A stretch of 64,000 bases of DNA. Source: Lonepinella sp042485795 (GTDB lineage Bacteria > Pseudomonadota > Gammaproteobacteria > Enterobacterales > Pasteurellaceae). Below are positions 1 to 7,708 of the stretch, piece after piece; the stretch's first letter is position 1, and every line of letters starts with the position of its first letter. A program made the position numbers and the translations under genes. Location: the NCBI RefSeq assembly GCF_042485795.1, contig NZ_CP169368.1, positions 1,984,001-2,048,000 of the forward strand, written 5' to 3'. The notes under the pieces are model-generated. The model was not told the DNA's origin and did no database searches. It worked only from the letters and a program-made list of their open reading frames with translations.

Positions 1-214
1 ATTTTAATAAAATTGCTAATTGTAATAAGGTATCACAAATTTCTGCCTGATTCGGTTTAGTGGATAATTGCCAGTTTTGCTGTAATTTAATTTGCTGTAA
101 ACCTCGGTTTAATAATTGTTGACGTGCGATTTGTTCACTTTCAGCAATTAAAACGCCTTTTTGTTTTTGATTTAACCGATTAATACCTTGCCAGCGGTAC
201 ATTTTGAGTTTCAT
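1..214 (-). CDS. pilC: PilC, type IV pilus inner-membrane platform protein (partial, N-terminal part)
   Basis: Only the first 71 or so codons lie in the window; the gene runs off the left edge. The translation begins MKLKMYRWQGINRLNQKQKG, the usual start of the GspF/PilC family, which anchors the assembly ATPase at the inner membrane. The ATG at 214 lies 9 bases after the pilB stop, so the two are co-transcribed in the order pilA-pilB-pilC, as in Haemophilus. A second in-frame ATG at 202 (MYRWQG) is a possible alternative start. The assignment rests on this short N-terminus plus the gene order. Confidence 0.85.
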   Translation of the reverse strand, partial: MKLKMYRWQGINRLNQKQKGVLIAESEQIARQQLLNRGLQQIKLQQNWQLSTKPNQAEICDTLLQLAILLK

Positions 215-223
215 TTTGTCCCT

Positions 224-1672
224 TTAATGTCCTAATACTCGTTGAATTTCCACTAAATCCGTTATTCCTTGCTTCACTTTCTCTAGCCCTGCTTGTTGTA
301 AATGATCAACATCCAACTGATAACCTTGCTTTGGATCAGGTTGTAAAAATTGATAAATCCCGATTCGACCTTTATAGCCTTGATGACAATCACAAGAATT
401 TTCGCTTTTTCCACCGCACTTTTGGCAACGTTTCCGAATCAGACGTTGTGCAATCACTAACAATAAGCTGTTGTCAATTTCGTGTTGCTTTATACCTAAC
501 TGTAACAAGCGTGGAATAGCGGACGGTGCATCATTGGTATGCAACGTGGAAAGCACAAGATGCCCCGTTTGAGAAGCTCGTAATGCCATTGCAGCACTTT
601 CTTCATCACGAATTTCACCGAGCATAATAATATCGGGATCTTGGCGTAAGAAAGTACGCAATAACCGACTGAAATCTAAACCAATTTGTGGATTGACTTG
701 GCTTTGAATAATGCCAGACAATGGAATTTCAATAGGATCTTCCGCGGTCATAATATGTTTTTCAGGACGATTTAAATAAGAAAGTGCGGTGTAAAGTGTG
801 ATACTTTTCCCACTTCCCGTAGGTCCTGTCACTAAAATCAAGCCTTGCGGTTGATTAAGGGCGTATTTAAAACGTTCCTGCTGCTGATCATTCATACCCA
901 GATCGGCAAATGCAAATTGTACTGGCTTATTTTGTTGCACCCGCAACACCGCTTTTTCCCCAAATGGAGTTGGTAAGGTGGAAAGACGAAAATCTAACAT
1001 ATCAGAAAAGGTGGTTTTAAAATGAAAACGTCCGTCTTGCGGTAAGCGAGTTTCGCTAATATCTAGTTTGGCTAATAATTTTAAACGTGAAATCACCCTA
1101 CTAGATAATGCTAATGCAACTGGCGGTTGGTGTTGTAATACACCATCAATACGAAAACGCACTTGCAAATGTTGGCTTTGTGGCTCAAGGTGAATATCAG
1201 ATGCTCGTTGCTGCAACGCACTTTCAAAAATCCGATTAAGCAACTGAATCACGGGTTCATCTGATTGTTGAGTAGAATGCTTTTCTTCGTTTAAATCTTG
1301 CTGTTGAACATGGTAAAAAACAGGGCTTTCTTGCACCATTAAAGATTGTGGAGCTAAGGCTTGCAATAAATCTTTCAATACCTGTGTTTCCAACAACACA
1401 GGTTCGATCATTTTTCCTGTTAGGAAAGAAAAGGTTTCACAAGCGGATAAATTGTTGAGGCTATCTAGCCCGAGCCATAAACAACGCTCATTTTCCGCTA
1501 ATGGACAAGCTAAATAACGGATCAGAATGTTCTGTTGTTGCTGATTTTGTTGCCATAACTGCGGTGAAATTTGGAATATTTTTCCGTCATGGCTCACCAC
1601 ATTCGGGCTAACAACATTCGGGCTAACAACATTTGAGCTAACAATATGTGGACTAGATAGACTCTTTTGCAT
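224..1672 (-). CDS. pilB: PilB, type IV pilus extension ATPase
   Basis: 482 residues, a cytoplasmic GspE/PilB hexameric ATPase that powers pilin polymerisation for natural transformation. Visible motifs: Walker A GPTGSGKS at residues 283-290, the Asp box around TAEDPIE, Walker B region DPDIIMLGEIRDEE, a His box in TGHLVLSTLHTND, and a C-terminal four-cysteine zinc site (CQKCGGK...CDC) near residues 415-430. It is shorter than the 560-residue enterobacterial/Pseudomonas PilB because the N-terminal MshEN region is reduced, which is usual in Pasteurellaceae. Residues 10-27 hold a five-residue repeat (VVSPN) encoded by a 15-base tandem repeat. Its start codon overlaps the pilA stop by one base (TAATG), implying coupled translation. 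Confidence 0.95.
   Translation of the reverse strand: MQKSLSSPHIVSSNVVSPNVVSPNVVSHDGKIFQISPQLWQQNQQQQNILIRYLACPLAENERCLWLGLDSLNNLSACETFSFLTGKMIEPVLLETQVLKDLLQALAPQSLMVQESPVFYHVQQQDLNEEKHSTQQSDEPVIQLLNRIFESALQQRASDIHLEPQSQHLQVRFRIDGVLQHQPPVALALSSRVISRLKLLAKLDISETRLPQDGRFHFKTTFSDMLDFRLSTLPTPFGEKAVLRVQQNKPVQFAFADLGMNDQQQERFKYALNQPQGLILVTGPTGSGKSITLYTALSYLNRPEKHIMTAEDPIEIPLSGIIQSQVNPQIGLDFSRLLRTFLRQDPDIIMLGEIRDEESAAMALRASQTGHLVLSTLHTNDAPSAIPRLLQLGIKQHEIDNSLLLVIAQRLIRKRCQKCGGKSENSCDCHQGYKGRIGIYQFLQPDPKQGYQLDVDHLQQAGLEKVKQGITDLVEIQRVLGH
1600..1644 (-). repeat. Three-copy 15-bp in-frame tandem repeat in the 5' end of pilB
   Basis: Units at 1600-1614 and 1615-1629 are identical; 1630-1644 differs at two bases. 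Each encodes N-V-V-S-P or a close variant in the PilB N-terminus. Because 15 is a multiple of 3, changes in copy number would keep the reading frame. Confidence 0.85.
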
Positions 1673-2166
1673 TATTGTTGTCCAGTGCTTGTACTACTTG
1701 TACTATTTGTGCTACAGAAACCAGCTGGAAATAATTCCGATTTTGTACCGCAGTTTGCCGCCCAAGTTACCCCTGTACTAGCTGAACCACTGGCAGTTAA
1801 AGTGTAACTCACATCAGCAACACTACCTTTCCCCGTCACGGTAATCTTGCCAGCACTGACGGCAACAGATTTCACATATTTGCCTGAACCATCTGTGATA
1901 TTTGCTTGGATCCCATTTTGACCTGCGGAGCAATTATCTGGTTTATCTAAGTTATAAACACAAAGCTCTACTTCGGAACGATAAGGTGCTGCTGCTTGCA
2001 ACAGTTCAGAAATGGCGGCTTTTTTGGTATAATTTTGGTAAGATGGAATTGCAATGGTGGCTAAAATTGCCACAATGGCAATCACGATCATCAATTCAAT
2101 CAGGGTAAAGCCTTTTTTGAACTGTAGATTGTACGAAGTTTGAATCAAAGTACGGTTAAAATACAT
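1672..2166 (-). CDS. pilA: PilA, major type IV pilin precursor
   Basis: 164 residues. A basic leader of 19 residues ends in the prepilin peptidase site KKG/FTLIEL (cleavage after Gly19), followed by Glu at mature position 5 and the hydrophobic helix MIVIAIVAILATIAIPSYQNYTKKA. Three Cys in the mature globular part (CVYN, NCSAG, NCGTK) plus one near the C-terminus (FCSTN) can form disulfides. The C-terminus is a Ser/Thr-rich tail (SSTSTGQQ), an uncommon low-complexity end that could be glycosylated (inference). First gene of pilA-pilB-pilC, needed for DNA uptake. The leader is longer than the roughly 12 residues of H. influenzae PilA, so an internal non-ATG start is possible. Confidence 0.95.
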   Translation of the reverse strand: MYFNRTLIQTSYNLQFKKGFTLIELMIVIAIVAILATIAIPSYQNYTKKAAISELLQAAAPYRSEVELCVYNLDKPDNCSAGQNGIQANITDGSGKYVKSVAVSAGKITVTGKGSVADVSYTLTASGSASTGVTWAANCGTKSELFPAGFCSTNSTSSTSTGQQ

Positions 2167-2263
2167 AATTTTTCCTTATAATAAAATAAATTGCGAGATT
2201 ACCTTTATAATCTCTCCGCTACTTTGTACGACAATAGAAAAATAGGCAAAATTCCACTGTTAA

Positions 2264-2285
2264 TTTTGGAATTAAGATCACAGAA
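2264..2285 (-). promoter_or_regulatory. Candidate CRP-S (Sxy-dependent CRP) site upstream of pilA
   Basis: The 22 bases starting TTTTGGAATT and ending GATCACAGAA resemble the Pasteurellaceae competence CRP-S pattern (TTTTGCGAT...ATCGCAAAA), keeping the TTTTG and GATC-CA cores. It lies about 100 bases upstream of the pilA start. A possible minus-strand -10 (complement of 2204-2212, TTATAA) lies about 60-70 bases from its centre. It also lies inside the ampD upstream region. Pattern match by eye only. Confidence 0.4.
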
Positions 2286-2310
2286 ATTACTTTTTTATAG
2301 GCAAAAATTG

Positions 2311-2856
2311 ATGGTAAACGCAAAACAAGGTTGGCTAGCTAATATCCGTCACTTAAAATCTCCACATTATGATCAACGCCCCGATCCGCAAGATGTTTCA
2401 CTATTAGTGATCCATTACATCAGTTTGCCTCCAGAACAATTTGGCGGTGGTTTTATTGATGATTTTTTTCTTGGTAAACTCGATCCAAGTATTCACCCTT
2501 ATTTTGCTGAAATTTATCAGGTGCGAGTTTCCGCTCATTTTCTGATTGAGCGAGATGGACGAGTTACTCAATATGTCAGTTTACAAGATCGAGCGTGGCA
2601 TGCTGGATTGTCTTGCTTTAATGGGCGAGATAAATGTAATGACTATTCTATCGGTATTGAATTAGAAGGAAGTAACCAACAACCTTTTACTCAACAACAA
2701 TATGTAAAATTAGCTGAACTTACGCAACAAATTATGGCATTATATCCACAAATCACCCCTGAACGAATTGTGGGACATTGTGATATTGCACCAGAGCGAA
2801 AAATTGACCCCGGTCAATATTTCGAATGGGATAAATATTTAAAATCATTAGGATAA
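2311..2856 (+). CDS. ampD: AmpD, 1,6-anhydro-N-acetylmuramyl-L-alanine amidase
   Basis: 181 residues from the ATG at 2311 (MVNAKQGWLANIRHLKSPHY), which matches the usual AmpD start and length (about 183); an open frame extends upstream to 2191 but would overlap the pilA promoter region. Cytoplasmic zinc amidase of cell-wall recycling: cleaves the peptide from anhydromuropeptides. The Amidase_2 fold is visible with the zinc ligands His in LLVIHYISLP, His in AWHAG and the distal GHCDIAPERKIDPG segment. Divergent from pilA, as in Haemophilus and Pasteurella. Four bases separate it from the HAD phosphatase gene. Confidence 0.93.
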   Translation: MVNAKQGWLANIRHLKSPHYDQRPDPQDVSLLVIHYISLPPEQFGGGFIDDFFLGKLDPSIHPYFAEIYQVRVSAHFLIERDGRVTQYVSLQDRAWHAGLSCFNGRDKCNDYSIGIELEGSNQQPFTQQQYVKLAELTQQIMALYPQITPERIVGHCDIAPERKIDPGQYFEWDKYLKSLG

Positions 2857-2859
2857 ATT

Positions 2860-3510
2860 ATGACAATAAAACATGTAATTTTTGATATGGACGGTGTATT
2901 AGTGGATAGCGAACCTTTTTGGGCGGAAGCACAAATTGAGAGCTTGGCACAATATGGCATACATATCACCGAACCAGATTGTGAAAAATACACTCGTGGC
3001 ACACGAGTAGATGAAGTCGCGATAATTTGGTGTGAAATGTTCAATCTTTCGGTAAAAAACACCGCACTTCGCAATCAAATTGTGGATAGTGTATGCCAGA
3101 AAATCAGCGAAAATGCACAACCGATGGACGGTGTCTATGAATTATTAGATTTTCTGAAAGAAAAGCGTATTCCAGTTGCTTTAGCGACTTCATCAGATCG
3201 CCAAGTGATTAAAGCAGTTTTTGATAAATTGAATTTTTGGGATTATTTCCCGATTCAATGCACAGCTGCGGATGAAGAACTGGCTAAACCCCATCCTGCA
3301 GTTTACTTAAGTGCTGTCAAAGCCTTAAATGCCGAGGTGAAAGATTGCATTATTATTGAAGACAGTGTAACGGGTTTAATTGCTGCCAAGGCTGCCAATG
3401 TTCGCACTTTTATTGTCAACGAAAAATTTAACAATGAACGCTTTGCTATCGCAGATGAAAGAATGGCATCTTTAAAAGATGTGTTGGTAAAATTAAAAAC
3501 TGAATTGTAA
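2860..3510 (+). CDS. HAD-superfamily sugar phosphatase, YniC/HxpB-like
   Basis: 216 residues. Motif I DMDGVLVDSEP (nucleophile Asp at residue 9 and acid/base Asp at 11), motif II ATSSD, motif III Lys in AKPHPAVYL, motif IV EDSVTGLIAAKAA place it in the HAD subfamily IA phosphoglycolate/beta-phosphoglucomutase-like group. Residues resemble E. coli YniC (hexitol and 2-deoxyglucose-6-phosphate phosphatase), hence the call; the actual substrate cannot be read from sequence. It follows ampD by 4 bases and is probably co-transcribed. Confidence 0.85.
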   Translation: MTIKHVIFDMDGVLVDSEPFWAEAQIESLAQYGIHITEPDCEKYTRGTRVDEVAIIWCEMFNLSVKNTALRNQIVDSVCQKISENAQPMDGVYELLDFLKEKRIPVALATSSDRQVIKAVFDKLNFWDYFPIQCTAADEELAKPHPAVYLSAVKALNAEVKDCIIIEDSVTGLIAAKAANVRTFIVNEKFNNERFAIADERMASLKDVLVKLKTEL

Positions 3511-3761
3511 ATCATAGACTGTTAGTGTTTTATCATTGAATAAGCTAACAGTCTATCATGCCCTAAAAACACCCCAAAAAAATACCGCACTTCTACCTTT
3601 TCTGGCTAATTCATCTTTCTCAAGTTATGCTTTTGTTATATGCCTAACAAATTATCCACAAAAACTGTTAACTCTGTCACAATTCCAGAACTTTTTGATT
3701 GATTATCCTCACATTAGTTTAGATAATTCTGTTGATTTTTTAGATTATTAAGGAGTTTCCT
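3511..3761. other. Intergenic region ahead of the PTS-transketolase operon
   Basis: 251 bases containing an uptake sequence at 3584-3592 and a Shine-Dalgarno AAGGAG just before 3762. An open frame of 71 codons (3536-3751) is present but has low-complexity composition and no motif I recognise; I treat the stretch as the promoter region of the operon rather than as a gene. Confidence 0.5.
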
Positions 3762-4031
3762 ATGAGAATAATGGCAGTGTGCGGTTCAGGGTTGGGCAGC
3801 AGTTTTATGATGGAAATGAACATTAAAAAAGTCTTAGCGAAATTAGGTATTGAAGCTGAGGTAAATCACACGGATTTATCTTCGGTAACACCGAATGATG
3901 CCGATGTGTTTGTCATGGCAAGTGATATTGCATCAAGTAGCAGCATTGATCCTGAACGAATTATCGTGGTCAAGAATATCGTGGGTCTGGCTGAATTTGA
4001 AGAAAAATTAACCGCATATTTTAACCGTTAG
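3762..4031 (+). CDS. ulaB: PTS EIIB component, ascorbate (SgaB/UlaB) type
   Basis: 89 residues, the size of a free EIIB. The N-terminus MRIMAVCGSGLGSSFMMEM carries the phosphocysteine loop with Cys7, typical of the SgaB subgroup of lactose/cellobiose-type EIIB. It accepts phosphate from an EIIA and passes it to the incoming sugar at the EIIC. Good Shine-Dalgarno (AAGGAG). Begins a four-gene operon with EIIC and a split transketolase. No EIIA gene is present in the operon or elsewhere in the window, so phosphate must come from an EIIA encoded elsewhere. The substrate could be ascorbate or another pentose/polyol-like acid; gene symbol by family only. Confidence 0.85.
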   Translation: MRIMAVCGSGLGSSFMMEMNIKKVLAKLGIEAEVNHTDLSSVTPNDADVFVMASDIASSSSIDPERIIVVKNIVGLAEFEEKLTAYFNR

Positions 4032-4040
4032 GAGGTTATT

Positions 4041-5396
4041 ATGGACAGCGTACTCTTTTTTGTTTTAGATATTCTTAAAGTGCCGTCTGTGTTGGTCGGC
4101 TTGATCGCCCTTGTTGGCTTAATCGCACAGAAAAAATCCGTGCCTGATATTATTAAAGGCACGATTAAAACGATTTTAGGTTTCTTAGTATTAGGTGGCG
4201 GAGCCACTGTGCTAATGAGTTCTCTTGCTCCATTAGGCGGTATGTTTGAATACGCCTTTAATGTGCAAGGCATTATTCCAAACAACGAAGCCATTGTGTC
4301 AATGGCGATTGAAAAATACGGTACAGCGACAGCGTTAATTATGGCGTTTGGTATGGCAGCCAATATTATCGTAGCTCGTTTCACACGGTTAAAATTTATC
4401 TTTTTAACAGGTCATCACACATTCTATATGGCTTGTATGATCGGTATTATCTTAACCGTGGTGGGTTTTGAAGGCGTGCAACTGGTGTTTGTTGGCTCAT
4501 TAGCATTAGGATTGGTAATGGCGTTCTTCCCAGCCTTAATGCACCGTTATATGCAAAAAGTGACGGGCAGCAATGATGTGGGCTTTGGACATTTCGGTTC
4601 GCTCGGTTATTTTTTATCTGCTGTGATTGGTCAAGCAGTGGGCAAGAATTCCAAATCGACGGAAGAAATGAATTTACCGAAAAATTTAAGTTTCTTGCGT
4701 GATAGTTCCATTTCTATCTCATTGACAATGTTGGTGATTTATTTCATTTTAGCCATTTCTGCTGGCAGTCAATATGTGGAACAAAACTTAAGTGGCGGTC
4801 AACATTTCTTAGTCTATGCCACTATTCAAGCCATTACCTTTGCCGCTGGAGTTTACATTATCTTACAAGGGGTTCGTTTAATTTTAGCGGAAATCGTGCC
4901 AGCCTTTACAGGGTTCTCTGAAAAACTGGTTCCCGATGCTCGCCCAGCATTGGACTGCCCGATTGTGTTCCCTTATGCCCCGAATGCGGTGTTAATCGGT
5001 TTCCTTTCTAGCTTTGTAGGCGGTATTGTCGGCTTGGCGTTGTTAGGTCAACTGAATTGGGTGTTGATTTTACCTGGTGTCGTACCACACTTCTTCTGTG
5101 GTGCAACCGCTGGCGTGTTTGGTAATGCCACAGGGGGCAGACGGGGAGCTGTGCTTGGTGCATTTGCACACGGTTTATTGATTACGTTCTTGCCTGTATT
5201 CTTGTTGCCAGTATTAGGCAATCTCGGCTTTGCCAACACCACGTTCAGTGATGCAGACTTCGGTGGGGTCGGTATTTTGTTAGGCTATATGGCTCAATAT
5301 TTGTCTAAAGAAATGATTATGGGCGTGATTGTGGCAATCTTTGTGGCGTTGGTGGCGTACAACTACGCTGTCAAACCAAGCAAAAAAGGAGCGTAA
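4041..5396 (+). CDS. ulaA: PTS EIIC component, ascorbate (SgaT/UlaA) family permease
   Basis: 451 residues with about ten to eleven hydrophobic segments; the family length is 450-465. Characteristic segments include LGGGATVLMSSLAPLGGMFEYAF near the N-terminus, the TGHHTFYMACM loop, and VPHFFCGATAGVFGNATGGRRGA near residue 350, all features of the SgaT/UlaA fold. Vitamin C or a related substrate would be imported and phosphorylated together with the EIIB encoded 9 bases upstream. The stop codon abuts the transketolase ATG (TAAATG), so expression is tightly coupled to the sugar-phosphate enzyme. Substrate uncertain. Confidence 0.88.
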   Translation: MDSVLFFVLDILKVPSVLVGLIALVGLIAQKKSVPDIIKGTIKTILGFLVLGGGATVLMSSLAPLGGMFEYAFNVQGIIPNNEAIVSMAIEKYGTATALIMAFGMAANIIVARFTRLKFIFLTGHHTFYMACMIGIILTVVGFEGVQLVFVGSLALGLVMAFFPALMHRYMQKVTGSNDVGFGHFGSLGYFLSAVIGQAVGKNSKSTEEMNLPKNLSFLRDSSISISLTMLVIYFILAISAGSQYVEQNLSGGQHFLVYATIQAITFAAGVYIILQGVRLILAEIVPAFTGFSEKLVPDARPALDCPIVFPYAPNAVLIGFLSSFVGGIVGLALLGQLNWVLILPGVVPHFFCGATAGVFGNATGGRRGAVLGAFAHGLLITFLPVFLLPVLGNLGFANTTFSDADFGGVGILLGYMAQYLSKEMIMGVIVAIFVALVAYNYAVKPSKKGA

Positions 5397-6215
5397 ATGA
5401 ACACGCAAGCAATGCAGGCGTTGGCGAAAGAAATTCGCATCGCCTTGCTTAAATCACTCACGCATCTTGGTTTCGGGCATTTCGGCGGTAGTCTATCCAT
5501 TGCAGGTGTGTTAGCAGTACTCTATGGTGGCGTGATGAAAATTGATCCCAAACGCCCTGATTGGCAAGAACGGGACTATTTCGTGCTATCCAAAGGACAC
5601 GGCGGTCCTGCCCTTTATGCCACATTGGCATTGAAAGGCTATTTCCCTGCACAAGATTTACTGACCTTAAACCAAAACGGGACAAATTTTCCGAGCCACC
5701 CTGATCGCTTAAAAACCCTTGGGGTAGATGCTACCACGGGATCGCTCGGACAAGGGATTTCCATTGCCACAGGTATTGCCTTATCGCACCAATTACGTCA
5801 ACTACCAAACCGCACATTTTGTATTGTGGGGGATGGCGAACTCAACGAAGGGCAATGCTGGGAAGCCTTTCAATTTATTGCTCACCGTAAGTTAACCAAT
5901 TTAACCGTCATTGTAGATTACAACAAACAACAGTTAGATGGTTCGCTTTGTGACATTATCAATCCTTTTGATTTAAGAGCAAAATTCAGTAGTTTTGGGT
6001 TTGCCGTGGAAACCGTAAAAGGGACGGATATTGAACGACTTTATCAAGTGCTAACACAAAAAACGGATCGACCATTAGCCTTGATTTTAGACAGCAAAAA
6101 AGGGCAAGGGGTACCTTATTTGGAGAATTTGCCAAATTGCCACCATTTGCGTTTAGATCAACAAAGTCGTGCAGAAATTGAAAACGCCATTCAACAGTTG
6201 GAGATGAGCCGATGA
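5397..6215 (+). CDS. Transketolase, N-terminal (thiamine diphosphate-binding) subunit
   Basis: 272 residues covering only the ThDP-binding domain of transketolase. Visible features: HFGGSLSIAGVLAVLYGG, KGHGGPALYATLA, TGSLGQGISIATGIAL and the ThDP motif GDGELNEGQCWEA ending in VDYNKQQLDG. Together with the next gene it makes a two-chain transketolase, the form commonly found in sugar-utilisation operons of Firmicutes, mycoplasmas and some Pasteurellaceae. Located directly after a PTS EIIC, so it probably processes the pentose or ketose phosphate produced by that system (inference). The stop overlaps the next start by four bases (ATGA). Confidence 0.92.
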   Translation: MNTQAMQALAKEIRIALLKSLTHLGFGHFGGSLSIAGVLAVLYGGVMKIDPKRPDWQERDYFVLSKGHGGPALYATLALKGYFPAQDLLTLNQNGTNFPSHPDRLKTLGVDATTGSLGQGISIATGIALSHQLRQLPNRTFCIVGDGELNEGQCWEAFQFIAHRKLTNLTVIVDYNKQQLDGSLCDIINPFDLRAKFSSFGFAVETVKGTDIERLYQVLTQKTDRPLALILDSKKGQGVPYLENLPNCHHLRLDQQSRAEIENAIQQLEMSR

Positions 6216-7156
6216 GTAAGCGAGAAAAAGATCCGCAAGAAATGCGGAAAATTTATGCGGAAACCATGCTCAATGCCATGCAAAACAATCCCAATATCGT
6301 GCAATTAGAAGCGGATTTGATGAGTTGTATGACAATGGATAAAGTGCAAAAAATCTTGCCAAATCAGGTGATTAACTGCGGTATTATGGAAGCCAATGTA
6401 GTCGGTATGGCAGCAGGATTATCCTTAGCAGGTATGATCCCCTTTGTGCATAGCTTTACTGCATTCGCCAGTCGCCGTTGTTTTGATCAATTATTTATGG
6501 CGTTGGATTATCAAAAAGCCAATGTCAAAGTGATTGCTTCGGATGCAGGGGTAACAGCGGTGCATAATGGCGGTACACATATGTCTTTTGAAGATATGGG
6601 GATTGTGCGTGGTTTGGCTCATTCCACCGTATTGGAAGTGTCAGACGGCACAATGATGAAAGCGATCATTAATCAATTAATGGATTTAAACGGCTTTTAT
6701 TGGGTACGTACGATTCGTAAACAAGCAGTCAAACTCTATGCAGATGATGAACAATTTACTATCGGCAAAGCCAAAGTGTTACGCCAAGGCAAGGATATTA
6801 CGCTCATTGCCAATGGCATTATGGTCGCCGAAGCCTTAGATGCCGCCGATAAATTGGCAGAACAAGGCATTGAAGCCACGGTGGTGGATATGTTCACCTT
6901 AAAACCGCTAGATGTGAATTGTGTGATTGATTGTGCCAAACGCACAGGAAAAATAGTCACTTGCGAAAACCATAGCATTACTAATGGATTAGGTTCAGCG
7001 GTCGCAGAAGTGCTTGCCGAACATTGCCCAACACCAATGCGTAGGGTTGGTATTAATAATCGTTATGGACAAGTAGGTACATTAGATTTCTTAATGCAAG
7101 AATATGGCTTAACCGCAGAACATATTGTGCAGAAAGCGTTAGAGTTGTTTAAATAA
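6212..7156 (+). CDS. Transketolase, C-terminal (pyrimidine-binding and C-terminal domain) subunit
   Basis: 314 residues: Pyr domain (residues 10-170, with NCGIMEANVVGMAAGLSLAG containing the conserved Glu that activates thiamine) and the transketolase C-terminal domain (from about 185, ITLIANGIMVAEALDAADKL to the end). The pair with the preceding gene equals one full transketolase of about 586 residues, shorter than housekeeping TktA (about 663). A strong hairpin follows the stop, so the operon ends here. Confidence 0.92.
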   Translation: MSKREKDPQEMRKIYAETMLNAMQNNPNIVQLEADLMSCMTMDKVQKILPNQVINCGIMEANVVGMAAGLSLAGMIPFVHSFTAFASRRCFDQLFMALDYQKANVKVIASDAGVTAVHNGGTHMSFEDMGIVRGLAHSTVLEVSDGTMMKAIINQLMDLNGFYWVRTIRKQAVKLYADDEQFTIGKAKVLRQGKDITLIANGIMVAEALDAADKLAEQGIEATVVDMFTLKPLDVNCVIDCAKRTGKIVTCENHSITNGLGSAVAEVLAEHCPTPMRRVGINNRYGQVGTLDFLMQEYGLTAEHIVQKALELFK

Positions 7157-7160
7157 ACGA

Positions 7161-7188
7161 AAAGGCTATTCAACTAAGAATAGCCTTT
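7161..7188 (+). terminator. Hairpin terminating the PTS-transketolase operon
   Basis: Perfect 11-bp stem (7161-7171 with 7178-7188, AAAGGCTATTC/GAATAGCCTTT) with a 6-base loop, 4 bases after the stop. The A/T flanks allow function in both directions, so it may also stop bamE transcripts. Confidence 0.75.
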
Positions 7189-7225
7189 ATCACAAACTGC
7201 GGTCAAGAAATTTAAACTTTCTCAC

Positions 7226-7642
7226 TTACTTCCAGAACTGCCACCAGCTTTTTCTTGAACCGTTGTCCGATGCTTCAATAATTGCATTGTTAACTTCTTG
7301 TTTTTCTACATCTGGTAAAGGCTTATCTAAATCTGTGCTGGTCACAATACCTTTACTATCGAAATTTACAATAAAATTATGTTGCATAGGATCTTCGTAA
7401 GAATGTTGTTGTAAATAAACATAGTACCAAATGTTGTCACTAAATGGATCGATTAAAACAGGGGTACCCAGTAAATATTGAACCTGCTCTTTGGTCATTC
7501 CAACTTGCACTTTTTGTACAGTAGATGATTCTAAATAGTTGCCTTGTGGCACGTCAATACGATAGACAATTTTGTTTACGCTAGAACAAGCTGAAACACT
7601 TAACGCAAGAGCGATAATCGCTACCATTGATTTTAATTGCAT
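7226..7642 (-). CDS. bamE: BamE (SmpA/OmlA), outer-membrane assembly lipoprotein
   Basis: 138 residues. Signal peptide followed by lipobox LSVSAC with lipidated Cys19. The SmpA/OmlA domain is recognisable from VQVGMTKEQVQYLLGTPVLIDPFSDNIWYYVY (residues 46-80). BamE is a small subunit of the BAM complex that inserts beta-barrel proteins in the outer membrane. The C-terminal tail after residue 105 (ending SRKSWWQFWK) is an extension similar to other Pasteurellaceae BamE. Stands alone; convergent with the transketolase operon. Confidence 0.92.
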   Translation of the reverse strand: MQLKSMVAIIALALSVSACSSVNKIVYRIDVPQGNYLESSTVQKVQVGMTKEQVQYLLGTPVLIDPFSDNIWYYVYLQQHSYEDPMQHNFIVNFDSKGIVTSTDLDKPLPDVEKQEVNNAIIEASDNGSRKSWWQFWK

Positions 7643-7708
7643 TTTTCTACCTTTCTTAATTTATCTTTTATAATGCTGATGATACCTAAACTCTGGTCGG
7701 TTGCCAAA

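Noticed and set aside
2191..2310. 40-residue N-terminal extension of ampD
   Set aside because: Not seen in AmpD proteins of usual length, lacks family residues, and would overlap the pilA promoter; the ATG at 2311 fits the family start.
3536..3751. 71-codon open frame upstream of the PTS EIIB gene
   Set aside because: Low-complexity composition, no recognisable motif, begins with no ribosome binding site and covers the likely promoter region; I could not support an EIIA remnant or any other gene.
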